The notes below the pieces were generated by a model, which was not told where the DNA came from, did not search any database, and saw only the letters and a list, made by a program, of their open reading frames with translations. Below, one piece after another: positions 7,567 to 14,914 of a stretch of 40,231 nt of DNA. Source of the stretch: Rhizobium sp. GN54. Its GTDB lineage: Bacteria; Pseudomonadota; Alphaproteobacteria; Rhizobiales; Rhizobiaceae. A program made the position numbers and the translations under genes. Each line of letters opens with the position of its first letter. Within the stretch, counting starts at the first letter, position 1. Location: NCBI RefSeq assembly GCF_021026345.1, contig NZ_JAJNCZ010000019.1, positions 1-40,231 of the forward strand. Direction: 5' to 3'.

Positions 7567-7950
7567 TTACAAATCAAAAGATGCCAGGATCGGACAAGGG
7601 CCCGGCTTGCCTGTGGTACATTCCCCGACGAGCCGCCTTAGCGCTTGCCGCGCGCGCTCCAACTCGACGATCCTGCTGTCCAACGCATCAATCCGGTTCC
7701 TTGCGAGGGTCCGCGCTCGCTCCCTGTCTTCTCCGGAATCGAGATCGAGAAGCTCCTTGATCTCCTCAAGCGTGAAACCAGCCGTCTGCGCCTGCCTGAT
7801 AAACAGCAGTCGCCGCACATCCTCCTCGCCGTAGCGGCGGACTCCCAGCGCCCGCCGGGGAGTGTTCAACAGTCCCCGCCGTTGATAGTAGCGGATGGTC
7901 TCCACGCCGACGTGTCCGGCTGCCGCGAGTTTTCCGATGGTCATTTCCAT
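7567..7950 (-). CDS. MerR-family metal-responsive regulator
   Basis: About 127 residues from the ATG at 7950 (7944 is also possible); an ATG at 7971 lies inside the operator and is unlikely. The N-terminal winged helix (VGVETIRYYQRRGLL, then RRYGEEDVRRL) is followed by a long dimerisation helix and a metal loop CTTGKPGPC. The two loop Cys are separated by 7 residues, as in CueR-type sensors. The third Cys used by mercury MerR in the dimer helix is absent: that region reads SGEDRERA. It is therefore not a standard Hg(II) sensor, and a Cu(I)-like ligand is more likely. It is divergent from the glutaredoxin-MauE gene across a shared dyad. Confidence 0.88.
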   Translation of the reverse strand: MEMTIGKLAAAGHVGVETIRYYQRRGLLNTPRRALGVRRYGEEDVRRLLFIRQAQTAGFTLEEIKELLDLDSGEDRERARTLARNRIDALDSRIVELERARQALRRLVGECTTGKPGPCPILASFDL

Positions 7951-7956
7951 GGGCTC

Positions 7957-7988
7957 TTGACTCCGTACCATGGTACGGAACGTATGGT
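7957..7988 (+). promoter_or_regulatory. MerR-type promoter with perfect 16-bp dyad
   Basis: A -35 TTGACT (7957-7962) and a -10 TATGGT (7983-7988) are spaced by 20 bp. The spacer starts with the perfect palindrome CCGTACCATGGTACGG (7963-7978). This is the classic geometry of promoters remodelled by MerR proteins. It drives the glutaredoxin-MauE gene at 8025 and probably autoregulates the divergent MerR gene. Its inner half-sites TACCA/TGGTA also occur in the dyad at 6400-6416. Confidence 0.8.
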
Positions 7989-8024
7989 CTCGCCAACGGT
8001 TTCACAAGAAGAAGGAGACGTGAA

Positions 8025-8813
8025 ATGTTGGACAAGACAAACCCGGCACATCTTTCGAGGAACGCGGTTCTCTACCGCATGGTGATGCCTGACCACACCT
8101 GTCCGTACGGATTGAAGGCCAAGGACCTGCTGCAGCGAACCGGTTATGAAGTGGACGACCGTCATCTGACGACGCGCGAAGAGACGGACGCCTTCAAGGC
8201 AAAGTACGGCGTGGCGACCACACCGCAGGTTTTCATCGGGGAAAACAGGGTCGGCGGTTACGACGACCTTCGCAGGTTCCTTGGCAAATCAGTGCCCGAT
8301 CCCAAGGCCACGAGCTATCGTCCGGTGATTGTCTTGTTCGCCCTGACCGCCCTTATGGCAATGGCGGCCAGCTTCGCGGTCGACGGCAATCCGCTGTCGC
8401 TGCGTGCCGCGGAATGGTTCATCGCCTTCTCGATGGTCGCGCTCGCCATGCTGAAGCTCCAGAACGTCGAGAGCTTCGCGACGATGTTCCTGAACTACGA
8501 CTTGCTCGCCAAGCGTTGGGTTCCCTACGGCTACATTTACCCCTATGCCGAAGCACTCGCCGGAGTCCTCATGATCGCCGGCGCGCTGAACTGGCTGTCT
8601 GTCCCGGTCGCGCTCTTCATCGGCACGGTGGGAGCCGCGTCTGTCTTCAAGGCCGTTTACATCGACAAGCGGGAGCTGAAGTGCGCGTGTGTAGGCGGAT
8701 CGAGCAACGTTCCGCTCGGCTTTATCTCGCTCACGGAAAACCTGATGATGATCGCCATGGCCATCTGGATGGCGGCGGTTTCGGCGGGCCTTCCCGTCGG
8801 ACATGTCATGTAG
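8025..8813 (+). CDS. Glutaredoxin domain fused to MauE/DoxX-like membrane domain
   Basis: A 262-residue protein preceded by a strong GGAG site. Residues 1-90 form a glutaredoxin fold with CPYG (a monothiol version of CPYC) and the glutathione-binding TTPQVFIGENRVGGYDD. Residues about 100-255 are four or more membrane helices of the MauE/DoxX redox-associated type, with a CACVGGSSNVPLGF loop containing two further Cys. It should couple cytosolic thiol chemistry to a membrane-embedded redox step. The MerR-type promoter immediately upstream points to induction by a thiol-reactive metal such as copper or mercury. The exact substrate is unknown. Confidence 0.88.
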   Translation: MLDKTNPAHLSRNAVLYRMVMPDHTCPYGLKAKDLLQRTGYEVDDRHLTTREETDAFKAKYGVATTPQVFIGENRVGGYDDLRRFLGKSVPDPKATSYRPVIVLFALTALMAMAASFAVDGNPLSLRAAEWFIAFSMVALAMLKLQNVESFATMFLNYDLLAKRWVPYGYIYPYAEALAGVLMIAGALNWLSVPVALFIGTVGAASVFKAVYIDKRELKCACVGGSSNVPLGFISLTENLMMIAMAIWMAAVSAGLPVGHVM

Positions 8814-8825
8814 AACCTTCAACAT

Positions 8826-8871
8826 ACCGATCGGTGATAGATGCCTTGGCGAGGCAATATAACCGATCGGT
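8826..8871. repeat. Two copies of palindrome ACCGATCGGT
   Basis: ACCGATCGGT occurs at 8826-8835 and again at 8862-8871, 36 bp apart, in the gap between the glutaredoxin-MauE gene and nirK. Paired 10-bp palindromes on the same DNA face are typical of TetR-family operators. No intact TetR gene is visible nearby, so the binding protein would be encoded elsewhere or has been lost. Confidence 0.5.
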
Positions 8872-8933
8872 AGTAACCGCCGGTGGGACTTCGAATCCGG
8901 CTCAGATCACGAGTTCGAGAGCACTTGCATTGC

Positions 8934-8975
8934 TTGCGCTAGCTCAAAGATCGCCGCACGCGTGAGGTCTTGAAT
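8934..8975 (+). promoter_or_regulatory. FNR/NnrR-type box and -10 of nirK
   Basis: TTGCGCTAGCTCAA (8934-8947) fits the relaxed TTG-N8-CAA pattern of NnrR/FNR sites. A -10-like TTGAAT lies at 8970-8975. With a start point near 8982 the box centre sits at -41.5, the class II activator position. NnrR control of nirK is established in rhizobia and relatives; the assignment here is inference. Confidence 0.6.
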
Positions 8976-9006
8976 GGTGGCAACACCACCGTTCAGGATT
9001 TCTCCG

Positions 9007-10074
9007 ATGACCGAATTCCGCAGACGTTTCCCCTTAGGCCTTGCACTGGCATTGATCACGGCGACAGTTGTGCCTGCCTTTGCCGGAGGTTCCCACGATC
9101 ATCCGGCCGAGAACGGGACTGCGGCCGCTCCACTCGATATTGTCCGGGCGGCCACTGACCTGGCACCGCCGCTAGCAAGGAGCGGCCCAGAAACAATCAA
9201 GGTGAAACTGGATACCGTCGAGGTGACTGGAAGGTTAGCCGATGGCGCAACCTATCACTACTGGACGTTCAACAAGAAAGTCCCGGGCCCGTTCGTTCGT
9301 GCGCGGGTAGGGGACACGATCCAGGTAGAGCTTTCGAATCTCGCTGATAGCAGCGAGCGCCATAGCGTGGACTTCCATGCCGTGACCGGTCCCGGCGGTG
9401 GAGCGGTCGCGACGGACGCCGCGCCGGGAGAAACGAAAGGGTTTTCGTTCAAGGCGCTGAAGCCAGGACTTTACGTTTATCACTGTGCGGTGCCGCTGGC
9501 CGCGCACCACATAGCCAACGGCATGTATGGATTGATCCTCGTCGAGCCGGAGGAGGGCCTCCCGCCTGTCGATCGTGAATTCTACGTCATGCAGGGCGAG
9601 GTCTACACTTCGCAAACATATGGCTCCAAGGGGAAATTGACCGAGAGCCTCGAGAAGCTGATGGCGGAAGCCCCGGAGTACTACGTGTTTAATGGAGCCG
9701 CCAACGCGCTGACCGGCAGCAATGCATTGACGGCCAGGGTTGGTGAGACAATCCGCATCTATTTCGGTGTCGGAGGGCCGAACAAGACCTCGAGTTTCCA
9801 CGTCATCGGTGAAATCTTTGACAAGGCCTACCAGCTTGCATCCCTGACGACGGAACCCTTGGCAGACGTGCAGACGATCACTGTGCCGCCGGGCGGTGCG
9901 GCGGTGGTTGACATGACCCTGGACGTCCCAGGCGAGTACGTCCTGGTTGACCACGCCTTGTCGCGTGCGGCCCGCGGCCTGGTCGGCAAGCTGGTTGTAG
10001 ATGGGGAAAGCCAGCCGGCACTTTTTACGGCTGTCTCATCTGGAACTGACGAACCGGAGCACAGCTCCCATTGA
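9007..10074 (+). CDS. nirK: Copper-containing nitrite reductase, AniA-like
   Basis: A 355-residue periplasmic protein with a signal peptide (cleavage near AFA-GGS). The start at 9007 is preferred because AGGA lies 8 bp before it. It has two cupredoxin domains. Type 1 copper ligands are His119, Cys160, His168 and Met173 (HSVDFH, YHC, HHIANGM). Type 2 ligands are His124, His159 and His316 (LVDHAL). The catalytic pair Asp122 and His265 (SSFHVIG) is intact. The C160-H168 spacing and the segment HIANGMYGLILVEP match Neisseria AniA-type enzymes. It reduces nitrite to nitric oxide. No nirV or nor genes adjoin it, although cytochrome c' at 16.9 kb could bind NO. Confidence 0.95.
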   Translation: MTEFRRRFPLGLALALITATVVPAFAGGSHDHPAENGTAAAPLDIVRAATDLAPPLARSGPETIKVKLDTVEVTGRLADGATYHYWTFNKKVPGPFVRARVGDTIQVELSNLADSSERHSVDFHAVTGPGGGAVATDAAPGETKGFSFKALKPGLYVYHCAVPLAAHHIANGMYGLILVEPEEGLPPVDREFYVMQGEVYTSQTYGSKGKLTESLEKLMAEAPEYYVFNGAANALTGSNALTARVGETIRIYFGVGGPNKTSSFHVIGEIFDKAYQLASLTTEPLADVQTITVPPGGAAVVDMTLDVPGEYVLVDHALSRAARGLVGKLVVDGESQPALFTAVSSGTDEPEHSSH

Positions 10075-10230
10075 CCTTTTTAATCATAGATCGCGGCGGG
10101 GCGGATGCCTCGCACCTCATGGAGGGGTAGATCAAGCCGGTTGCGGCGTCAGACAGTTGCCTGGCGTGCTTCTCGAAGACCGCCCCGGGCCTTGCGGAGA
10201 AGCGCCTCCCTTCCATTTCATCGGTCTATA

Positions 10231-10265
10231 CGCATTCAACCCGCGGAATTCGCGGATTGAATGCG
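10231..10265. repeat. Long near-perfect inverted repeat
   Basis: CGCATTCAA (10231-10239) pairs with TTGAATGCG (10257-10265), and CCGCG (10241-10245) with CGCGG (10251-10255). This gives a 15-position stem with one C/A mismatch and a GAATT loop. No T-run follows on either strand, so it is a poor intrinsic terminator. It lies 58 bp before the second CopL-like gene and could be an operator or a leader RNA hairpin. The rest of the 10075-10322 gap shows nothing else I can name. Confidence 0.6.
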
Positions 10266-10322
10266 TTGTGGCGGAACTTCCATGGCACCAGTCGGTTCTC
10301 CGAAGAACGGTGGTTGCCAAAA

Positions 10323-10637
10323 ATGTCACCTTGCAACGCATTCGGCAGATTCTGCTCTGTTGTCCTGCTGGTACTCACGGTGGCGTTCTACCACCACGCT
10401 GGGCCAGCTCCGTTCTTCGACGGTGCGCGCCAATGCGAAGATGTTTCATCGCACCACCCAGAGCGACATGTATCGGGCAACTGTTGCGAACCCACGCGGT
10501 GCGCTTGGCTTTTCCCATTCGTTCCGGTGCTGCCGAACATTGCCGCTTCTCGGCATGGCACGCAATTCACCAGGGTTCAGCGGCCTTTCGTGATCACGAG
10601 GAGCCTCTATCCTCCGCCCAAACAGGGTCCTGGCTGA
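10323..10637 (+). CDS. CopL-like small exported metal-binding protein (copy 2)
   Basis: A 104-residue protein from the ATG at 10323, though the ribosome-binding site is weak. A hydrophobic segment (FCSVVLLVLTVAFYHH) is followed by a His/Cys stretch (CEDVSSHHPERH), a Cys cluster NCCEPTRC, a hydrophobic segment and a Pro-rich end (SLYPPPKQ). It matches the layout of the other three CopL-like proteins in this window but is the most diverged and most Arg-rich. It lies 35 bp before the DUF305 gene, as expected for a leader protein of a copper-storage operon. It is less certain than its relatives. Confidence 0.55.
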   Translation: MSPCNAFGRFCSVVLLVLTVAFYHHAGPAPFFDGARQCEDVSSHHPERHVSGNCCEPTRCAWLFPFVPVLPNIAASRHGTQFTRVQRPFVITRSLYPPPKQGPG

Positions 10638-10672
10638 CTTTGATACCCCGTTACAAAACGTAGGAGATTCAA

Positions 10673-11071
10673 ATGACTTCCTGGACAAAATTGTTCCTCG
10701 TCGTGACCGTCGTGGCCGTTGCCGGGCCTACCTCCGCGCAGATGGCGTTGCCGGACAAGTGCATGGCAACGGGTCAGGCCATGCAGATGCCCGAAATCCA
10801 GATGGGCGACATGGCTGAACATCAAAAGGCGATGATGGAGGGTGTGCGGGGAATGCATCCCGCGATGATGCAAGGGATGATGGCCAAAGACCCCGATGTT
10901 GCTTTCGTGTGCGGAATGATCGCCCACCACATGGGCGCGATCTCCATGTCCGAGGTCGAACTGAAATTCGGCGACGATGCAGAGGCCAAATCGATGGCTG
11001 AGAAGATCATCGACGCCCAGAAAAAGGAAATCGACGAGATGACCACGTGGATCAACGAGCATGCCCAGTAG
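10673..11071 (+). CDS. DUF305 exported Met/His-rich copper protein
   Basis: A 132-residue protein preceded by TAGGAG. It has a signal peptide (cleavage near TSA-QMA) and a DUF305 ferritin-like helical domain. Methionines are very frequent (HPAMMQGMMAKD), and the family motif MIAHHMGAISMSE is present. DUF305 proteins often accompany copper-resistance genes. The paired His and Met suggest a periplasmic Cu(I) or Ag(I) store. It is followed 27 bp later by the cytosolic Cys-rich copper-storage gene, so the pair would buffer copper on both sides of the membrane. Confidence 0.85.
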   Translation: MTSWTKLFLVVTVVAVAGPTSAQMALPDKCMATGQAMQMPEIQMGDMAEHQKAMMEGVRGMHPAMMQGMMAKDPDVAFVCGMIAHHMGAISMSEVELKFGDDAEAKSMAEKIIDAQKKEIDEMTTWINEHAQ

Positions 11072-11098
11072 GCGTACTGGAAAAGCGGGAGAAGAGCT

Positions 11099-11434
11099 AT
11101 GCATCACAGTCAGTCACCCGAGATGAAGACCTGCATCGACAACTGTTTGGCCTGCTATCGGGAATGCCTATCGGCAACCATGCATCACTGCCTGGAGATG
11201 GGCGGTGAACATACGAAACCGCGCCATTTCCAGCTTATGATGGCATGCGCGGAAATCTGCCGGACCTCCGCGCATTTCATGCTCCTGGGCTCGGAGCATC
11301 ACAAGCATGTATGCCGGGAATGCGCAGAAATCTGTGTTGAATGTGCGGACGACTGTGAGCGTATCGGCGACATGCAGAATTGCGTGGACGCGTGCCGACG
11401 CTGCGCGACGAGTTGCGAAGAAATGGCCGCCTAG
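11099..11434 (+). CDS. Cys-rich four-helix copper storage protein (Csp-like)
   Basis: A 111-residue protein without a signal peptide. It carries 16 Cys, spaced mostly as CxxC or CxxxC along predicted helices (TCIDNCLACYREC, VCRECAEICVECADDC, NCVDACRRCATSC). This matches the cytosolic Csp3-type four-helix bundle, whose tube interior binds many Cu(I) ions through thiols. It has a GGGAGAAG ribosome-binding site. It is the last gene of the plus-strand group, ending 15 bp before a perfect stem-loop. Confidence 0.9.
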   Translation: MHHSQSPEMKTCIDNCLACYRECLSATMHHCLEMGGEHTKPRHFQLMMACAEICRTSAHFMLLGSEHHKHVCRECAEICVECADDCERIGDMQNCVDACRRCATSCEEMAA

Positions 11435-11449
11435 CTAGGCCGACGATCC

Positions 11450-11477
11450 AACACGCGCCGCCAAAGCGGCGCGTGTT
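11450..11477. terminator. Bidirectional stem-loop terminator
   Basis: AACACGCGCCGC (11450-11461) pairs perfectly with GCGGCGCGTGTT (11466-11477) around a CAAA loop. It lies between the convergent Csp and EF-hand genes. The stem is nearly identical to the one at 17551-17581. Confidence 0.75.
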
Positions 11478-11517
11478 CCGATCATGAGTACAGTTGACAT
11501 CACGCGTCGCGCCGATT

Positions 11518-11889
11518 TCATTGGCCTTGCATAAAAGTCTGCATTTCTTCGAGTGTGACCTTGCCGTCGTCGTTTGCGTCCACGCTGTCGAATATCCGCT
11601 TATGGACCGCCGTGACCTCTTCAAAGGACAATCCGCCGTCGCCATCCGTGTCCGCCACGGCGAACATGATTTTCATCATATGACCGCGCATCGGAGCCAT
11701 GGGCATTCCGCCCATCATTCCCTGCATTCTGCCGCCCATCGCCGTCCCAGGCATCTGGCCATGCTCTGTCTGCGTGCCTTGGGATTGAGTTGCGTCAGTG
11801 CCCGATTGGGCCAATGCCGCGGTTGCGGGGCCGATTGAAAGAAGAATGGCGGCCGCTGTTGTAATGCGTGTCAGTTTTCCCGGGATCAT
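11518..11889 (-). CDS. Exported EF-hand protein with Met-rich segment
   Basis: A 123-residue protein. The start at 11889 is supported by AAAGGAG. A signal peptide (cleavage near ALA-QSG) precedes a Gly/Met-rich linker (GGRMQGMMGGMPMAPMRGHMM) that could bind Cu(I). Two EF-hand loops follow: DTDGDGGLSFEE and DANDDGKVTLEE, both with the usual acidic ligands for calcium. It may sense or store metal in the periplasm. Its own promoter with an FNR-type box lies inside the end of the SRPBCC gene. Confidence 0.82.
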   Translation of the reverse strand: MIPGKLTRITTAAAILLSIGPATAALAQSGTDATQSQGTQTEHGQMPGTAMGGRMQGMMGGMPMAPMRGHMMKIMFAVADTDGDGGLSFEEVTAVHKRIFDSVDANDDGKVTLEEMQTFMQGQ

Positions 11890-11934
11890 TTTCGTCTCCT
11901 TTGCTCCCATGGCTGCTGGACATGCTACGCCTCG

Positions 11935-11976
11935 ATAATATCACCCCCCTGCAAGCGCTGGTTTGTGTTCGATCAA
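11935..11976 (-). promoter_or_regulatory. FNR-type box and -10 of the EF-hand gene
   Basis: On the minus strand TTGATCGAACACAA (11963-11976) has one perfect half-site and one relaxed half-site. A good -10, TATTAT, lies at 11935-11940. A start near 11928 puts the box centre at -41.5. The box overlaps the stop codon of the upstream SRPBCC gene. Confidence 0.6.
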
Positions 11977-12473
11977 AGAACCGCAGGATGTTGGAAACGG
12001 ATGGCGGCATCCGAGGCTATTCGGCCCACACACCAACGCGCATAAACTGGCCCAAGGAAAGTTCCTATCAGACGCCCGGTCAATGTTGCTGGAAGGTTGT
12101 AGTCGATAAACACCCTGAGATTGGAAAACTCCTGCATCGCCTCGATTTCAAAGCCCATCCGATACGAACCGATGATCAGGAGGAGGGGCCTGTTCGTCGT
12201 TTCCCAGACTTTGCGAACAGGTGGCCGCCGCTCGACGATCGTCTCTTCTACGTAGAGCCTCATGCCGAGGAACGCTCCGGTCATGCGTATCCGCCCGCCA
12301 ATTTCCCGGCCTTCGGACCGATCGAACTCGTACGCCATTCGGCCGCCGAGCATCATCATCGAGGGCTGTGACATATGGCTGGCGAGGCGGCGATGATCGT
12401 CAAGATAGCCGAAGAGGGCCTCGGCCGACGCCTGGATGCGAACCCTGGAATCGGCCGAGTTCCCGTAGCTCAT
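11973..12473 (-). CDS. SRPBCC-fold protein of the copper ATPase operon
   Basis: A 166-residue protein. The start at 12473 is chosen for its GGAGGAAG site and its 4-bp overlap with the DUF2933 gene. The sequence begins like a polyketide-cyclase/START-like domain (SRVRIQASAEALFGYLDDHRRLASHM) and continues with alternating strands (GGRIRMTGAFLGMRLYVEETI, RKVWETTNRPLLLIIGSYRM). A moderately hydrophobic C-terminal helix follows (LTGRLIGTFLGPVYARWCVGRI). Such folds bind hydrophobic ligands. Position after a P-type ATPase and DUF2933 suggests a role at the membrane; the ligand is unknown. Confidence 0.82.
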   Translation of the reverse strand: MSYGNSADSRVRIQASAEALFGYLDDHRRLASHMSQPSMMMLGGRMAYEFDRSEGREIGGRIRMTGAFLGMRLYVEETIVERRPPVRKVWETTNRPLLLIIGSYRMGFEIEAMQEFSNLRVFIDYNLPATLTGRLIGTFLGPVYARWCVGRIASDAAIRFQHPAVL

Positions 12474-12667
12474 TTTTCTTCCTCCGAAGCACCTCGGTGA
12501 TGGCCATGCCCGCCATGTCCGTGGAACAGGTGCATGACAGGGCAAGCCAGCAGAACGAGATACGGCAGGAACCCAAGGGCATGGCCCCAATGCTCCCGAA
12601 GGACGAAGAACAGGACGATGACGACCAAAGATGCGGCCATCAATGTCCAGGTCCGTGACGAAGTCAT
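12470..12667 (-). CDS. DUF2933 small membrane protein
   Basis: A 65-residue protein with two hydrophobic helices, and His in the loop and tail ([10 protein letters not shown], then [13 protein letters not shown]). This is the DUF2933 pattern: a tiny membrane protein commonly linked with heavy-metal ATPases. Its start overlaps the stop of the ATPase gene by 4 bp, and its end overlaps the SRPBCC start by 4 bp. The three are thus translationally coupled. The His-rich tail probably binds metal. Confidence 0.85.
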   Translation of the reverse strand: MTSSRTWTLMAASLVVIVLFFVLREHWGHALGFLPYLVLLACPVMHLFHGHGGHGHHRGASEEEK

Positions 12668-14901
12668 ATTTTGACGCTCCTCAACCGAAGGGAATTGCCG
12701 ATGACGCTCACCGAAGACAGAGCCATGGCCGCCGCTGCAATGATGGGTGACAGAAGGAGGCCTAAGGCCGGATAGAGGACCCCGGCGGCTACCGGAACAC
12801 CCAAGGCATTGTAGATGAATGCGAAGAACAGGTTCTGGCGGATGTTCGACATTGTCGCGTGGCTGAGTTGTCGTGCTCGCACGATGCCCTGGAGATCGCC
12901 TTTAAGGAGCGTCACTCCCGCACTTTCGATTGCCACGTCTGTCCCGGTACCCATCGCGATGCCGACATCGGCAGCCGCAAGCGCGGGCGCGTCGTTGACC
13001 CCATCCCCGGCCATGCCGACGATCCGTCCCTCGCTTCGCAACCGCGTGACTATCTTGCTTTTGTCCTCGGGGAGGACTTCCGCCTCGACTTCGGAAATGC
13101 CGAGCCGGCGGGCCACGGCGTGCGCCGTCGTCTTGTTGTCGCCGGTGAGCATCACGACGCGAATTCCGGCGTCGACCAACGCCTTGACTGCGTCCGGCGT
13201 CGTTGCCTTGATGGGGTCGGCAATAGCGAAAAGACCCGCGACGTGACCATCCATGGCCATGAAGATGACGGTTGCCCCTTCGTCGCGCAGTTCTTCGGCC
13301 TTGTGCGTCATTGAGGATACGTCGATTTGCTCCTCTTCCATTATCCGGTGACTGCCAAGGATGATGGCGCGGCCATCGACTTTGCCCGTGACGCCTTTTC
13401 CGACCGGACTGTCGAAATCCTTTGCATTTCCAATCGGAACGTCGCGTTCTCTTGCGGCGTTGACGATCGCAAGCGCAAGCGGGTGTTCGCTGGAGTTTTC
13501 CAGTGTCGCGGCAAGGCGGAGCAGTTCGGTCTCGGACACTTGGTCGCTTGGGATGATGGCCGTAACCTTAGGCCGCCCCTCGGTAAGCGTTCCGGTCTTG
13601 TCGACAACAAGGGTATCGACCTTCTCGAACCGCTCAAGGGCTTCGGCGTTCTTGATGAGGACGCCAAGGCGCGCGCCGCGTCCCACACCCACCATGATCG
13701 ACATCGGCGTCGCCAACCCCAATGCGCAGGGGCATGCGATGATGAGCACGGCGACGGCCGCCACTAATCCGTGTGCGAATCGCGGCTCGGGACCGAACAG
13801 CATCCAGCTTGCGAAGGATACGATCGCGATGACGATCACGACCGGCACGAACCAGCCCGATACTTCGTCCGCCAGGCGCTGGATGGGCGCTCGGGATCGT
13901 TGGGCGTCGGCAACCATCTGGACGATCTGCGAAAGCATCGTGTCCCGGCCGACCTTTCCTGCTTCCATGACGAAGGCCCCGGTCTGGTTCATCGTGCCGC
14001 CGATCAGTTTGGAGCCGTCCTCCTTGGTCACCGGCATGGATTCCCCGGTGATCATCGATTCGTCGACTGAACTGCGTCCTTCGACAAGGGTGCCGTCCAC
14101 GGGAACTTTTTCCCCTGGACGAACCCGCAGCCGGTCTCCGACCGCTACCACATCAAGACCGACGTCTTCCTCCGAGCCGTCCGCATTCACTCTCCGAGCG
14201 GTCTTGGGAGCCAGATCGAGCAGGGCGCGGATTGCGCCTCCCGTCTGTTCGCGTGCCCGCAGTTCCAGCACCTGTCCCAGCAGGACGAGAACCGTGATGA
14301 CGGCTGCGGCCTCGAAGTAGACGGCGACGGAGCCTTCGGCAGAACGGAACGTGGCGGGGAAGGTGCCCGGAAACACCGTGGCGACGACGCTGTAAATCCA
14401 GGCGACGCCAGTGCCCATCGCGATCAACGTGAACATGTTGAGGTGTCGCGTCACCAGAGACTGCCAGCCCCTCTGGAAGAAAGGCCAGCCCGCCCAGAGA
14501 ACGACCGGCGTCGCCAGCACCATTTGCAGCCAGTTCGATGTCTGCGAACCCAGCAGCATGTGCAGGTTTGTCAGATGGCCTCCCATTTCCAAGGCGAGAA
14601 CCGGGAGGGAGAGTACGAGACCGATCCAAAAGCGGCGTTGCATGTCTCGATATTCTTCACTGGGTCCCGCCTCTGCGGTGGCGACCACCGGCTCTAGGGT
14701 CATGCCGCAAATGGGGCAGTTGCCTGGTCCGATTTGCCTGATCTGTGGATGCATCGGGCAGGTGTAGATCGTACCTTCGGGCACGTCCTGCGCCGGTTGC
14801 GTGCTGGGCTGCTCGGAGCCTGGTTGTTGTCCGTGGCGATGGTGGCCGTGATGTCCATCTCCGGCCCGTTCGTGCCCGTGCTTGTGAAGTTCGTGTTCCA
14901 T
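12664..14901 (-). CDS. copA: P1B-type copper-exporting ATPase
   Basis: A 745-residue protein. The start at 14901 is chosen because GGAG lies 6 bp before it. A His-rich N-terminus ([19 protein letters not shown]) and one heavy-metal-binding domain ([22 protein letters not shown]) replace the CxxC HMA domains of classical CopA. Then come the membrane helices with the CPC metal site ([11 protein letters not shown]), the phosphorylation motif DKTGTLT, the SEHPLA nucleotide motif and [10 protein letters not shown]. It should pump Cu(I) or Ag(I) out of the cytosol. It lies 13 bp after the second multicopper oxidase gene, which would oxidise the exported Cu(I). Confidence 0.95.
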   Translation of the reverse strand: MEHELHKHGHERAGDGHHGHHRHGQQPGSEQPSTQPAQDVPEGTIYTCPMHPQIRQIGPGNCPICGMTLEPVVATAEAGPSEEYRDMQRRFWIGLVLSLPVLALEMGGHLTNLHMLLGSQTSNWLQMVLATPVVLWAGWPFFQRGWQSLVTRHLNMFTLIAMGTGVAWIYSVVATVFPGTFPATFRSAEGSVAVYFEAAAVITVLVLLGQVLELRAREQTGGAIRALLDLAPKTARRVNADGSEEDVGLDVVAVGDRLRVRPGEKVPVDGTLVEGRSSVDESMITGESMPVTKEDGSKLIGGTMNQTGAFVMEAGKVGRDTMLSQIVQMVADAQRSRAPIQRLADEVSGWFVPVVIVIAIVSFASWMLFGPEPRFAHGLVAAVAVLIIACPCALGLATPMSIMVGVGRGARLGVLIKNAEALERFEKVDTLVVDKTGTLTEGRPKVTAIIPSDQVSETELLRLAATLENSSEHPLALAIVNAARERDVPIGNAKDFDSPVGKGVTGKVDGRAIILGSHRIMEEEQIDVSSMTHKAEELRDEGATVIFMAMDGHVAGLFAIADPIKATTPDAVKALVDAGIRVVMLTGDNKTTAHAVARRLGISEVEAEVLPEDKSKIVTRLRSEGRIVGMAGDGVNDAPALAAADVGIAMGTGTDVAIESAGVTLLKGDLQGIVRARQLSHATMSNIRQNLFFAFIYNALGVPVAAGVLYPALGLLLSPIIAAAAMALSSVSVIGNSLRLRSVKI

Positions 14902-14914
14902 GCTCATCTCCGGC

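Noticed and set aside
8886-8896. tRNA T-loop-like sequence TTCGAATCC
   Set aside because: No acceptor, D-arm or anticodon stem surrounds it.
8875-9006. Possible TetR gene remnant upstream of nirK
   Set aside because: Short helix-like phrases appear in different frames, but they cannot be joined into a convincing TetR N-terminus.
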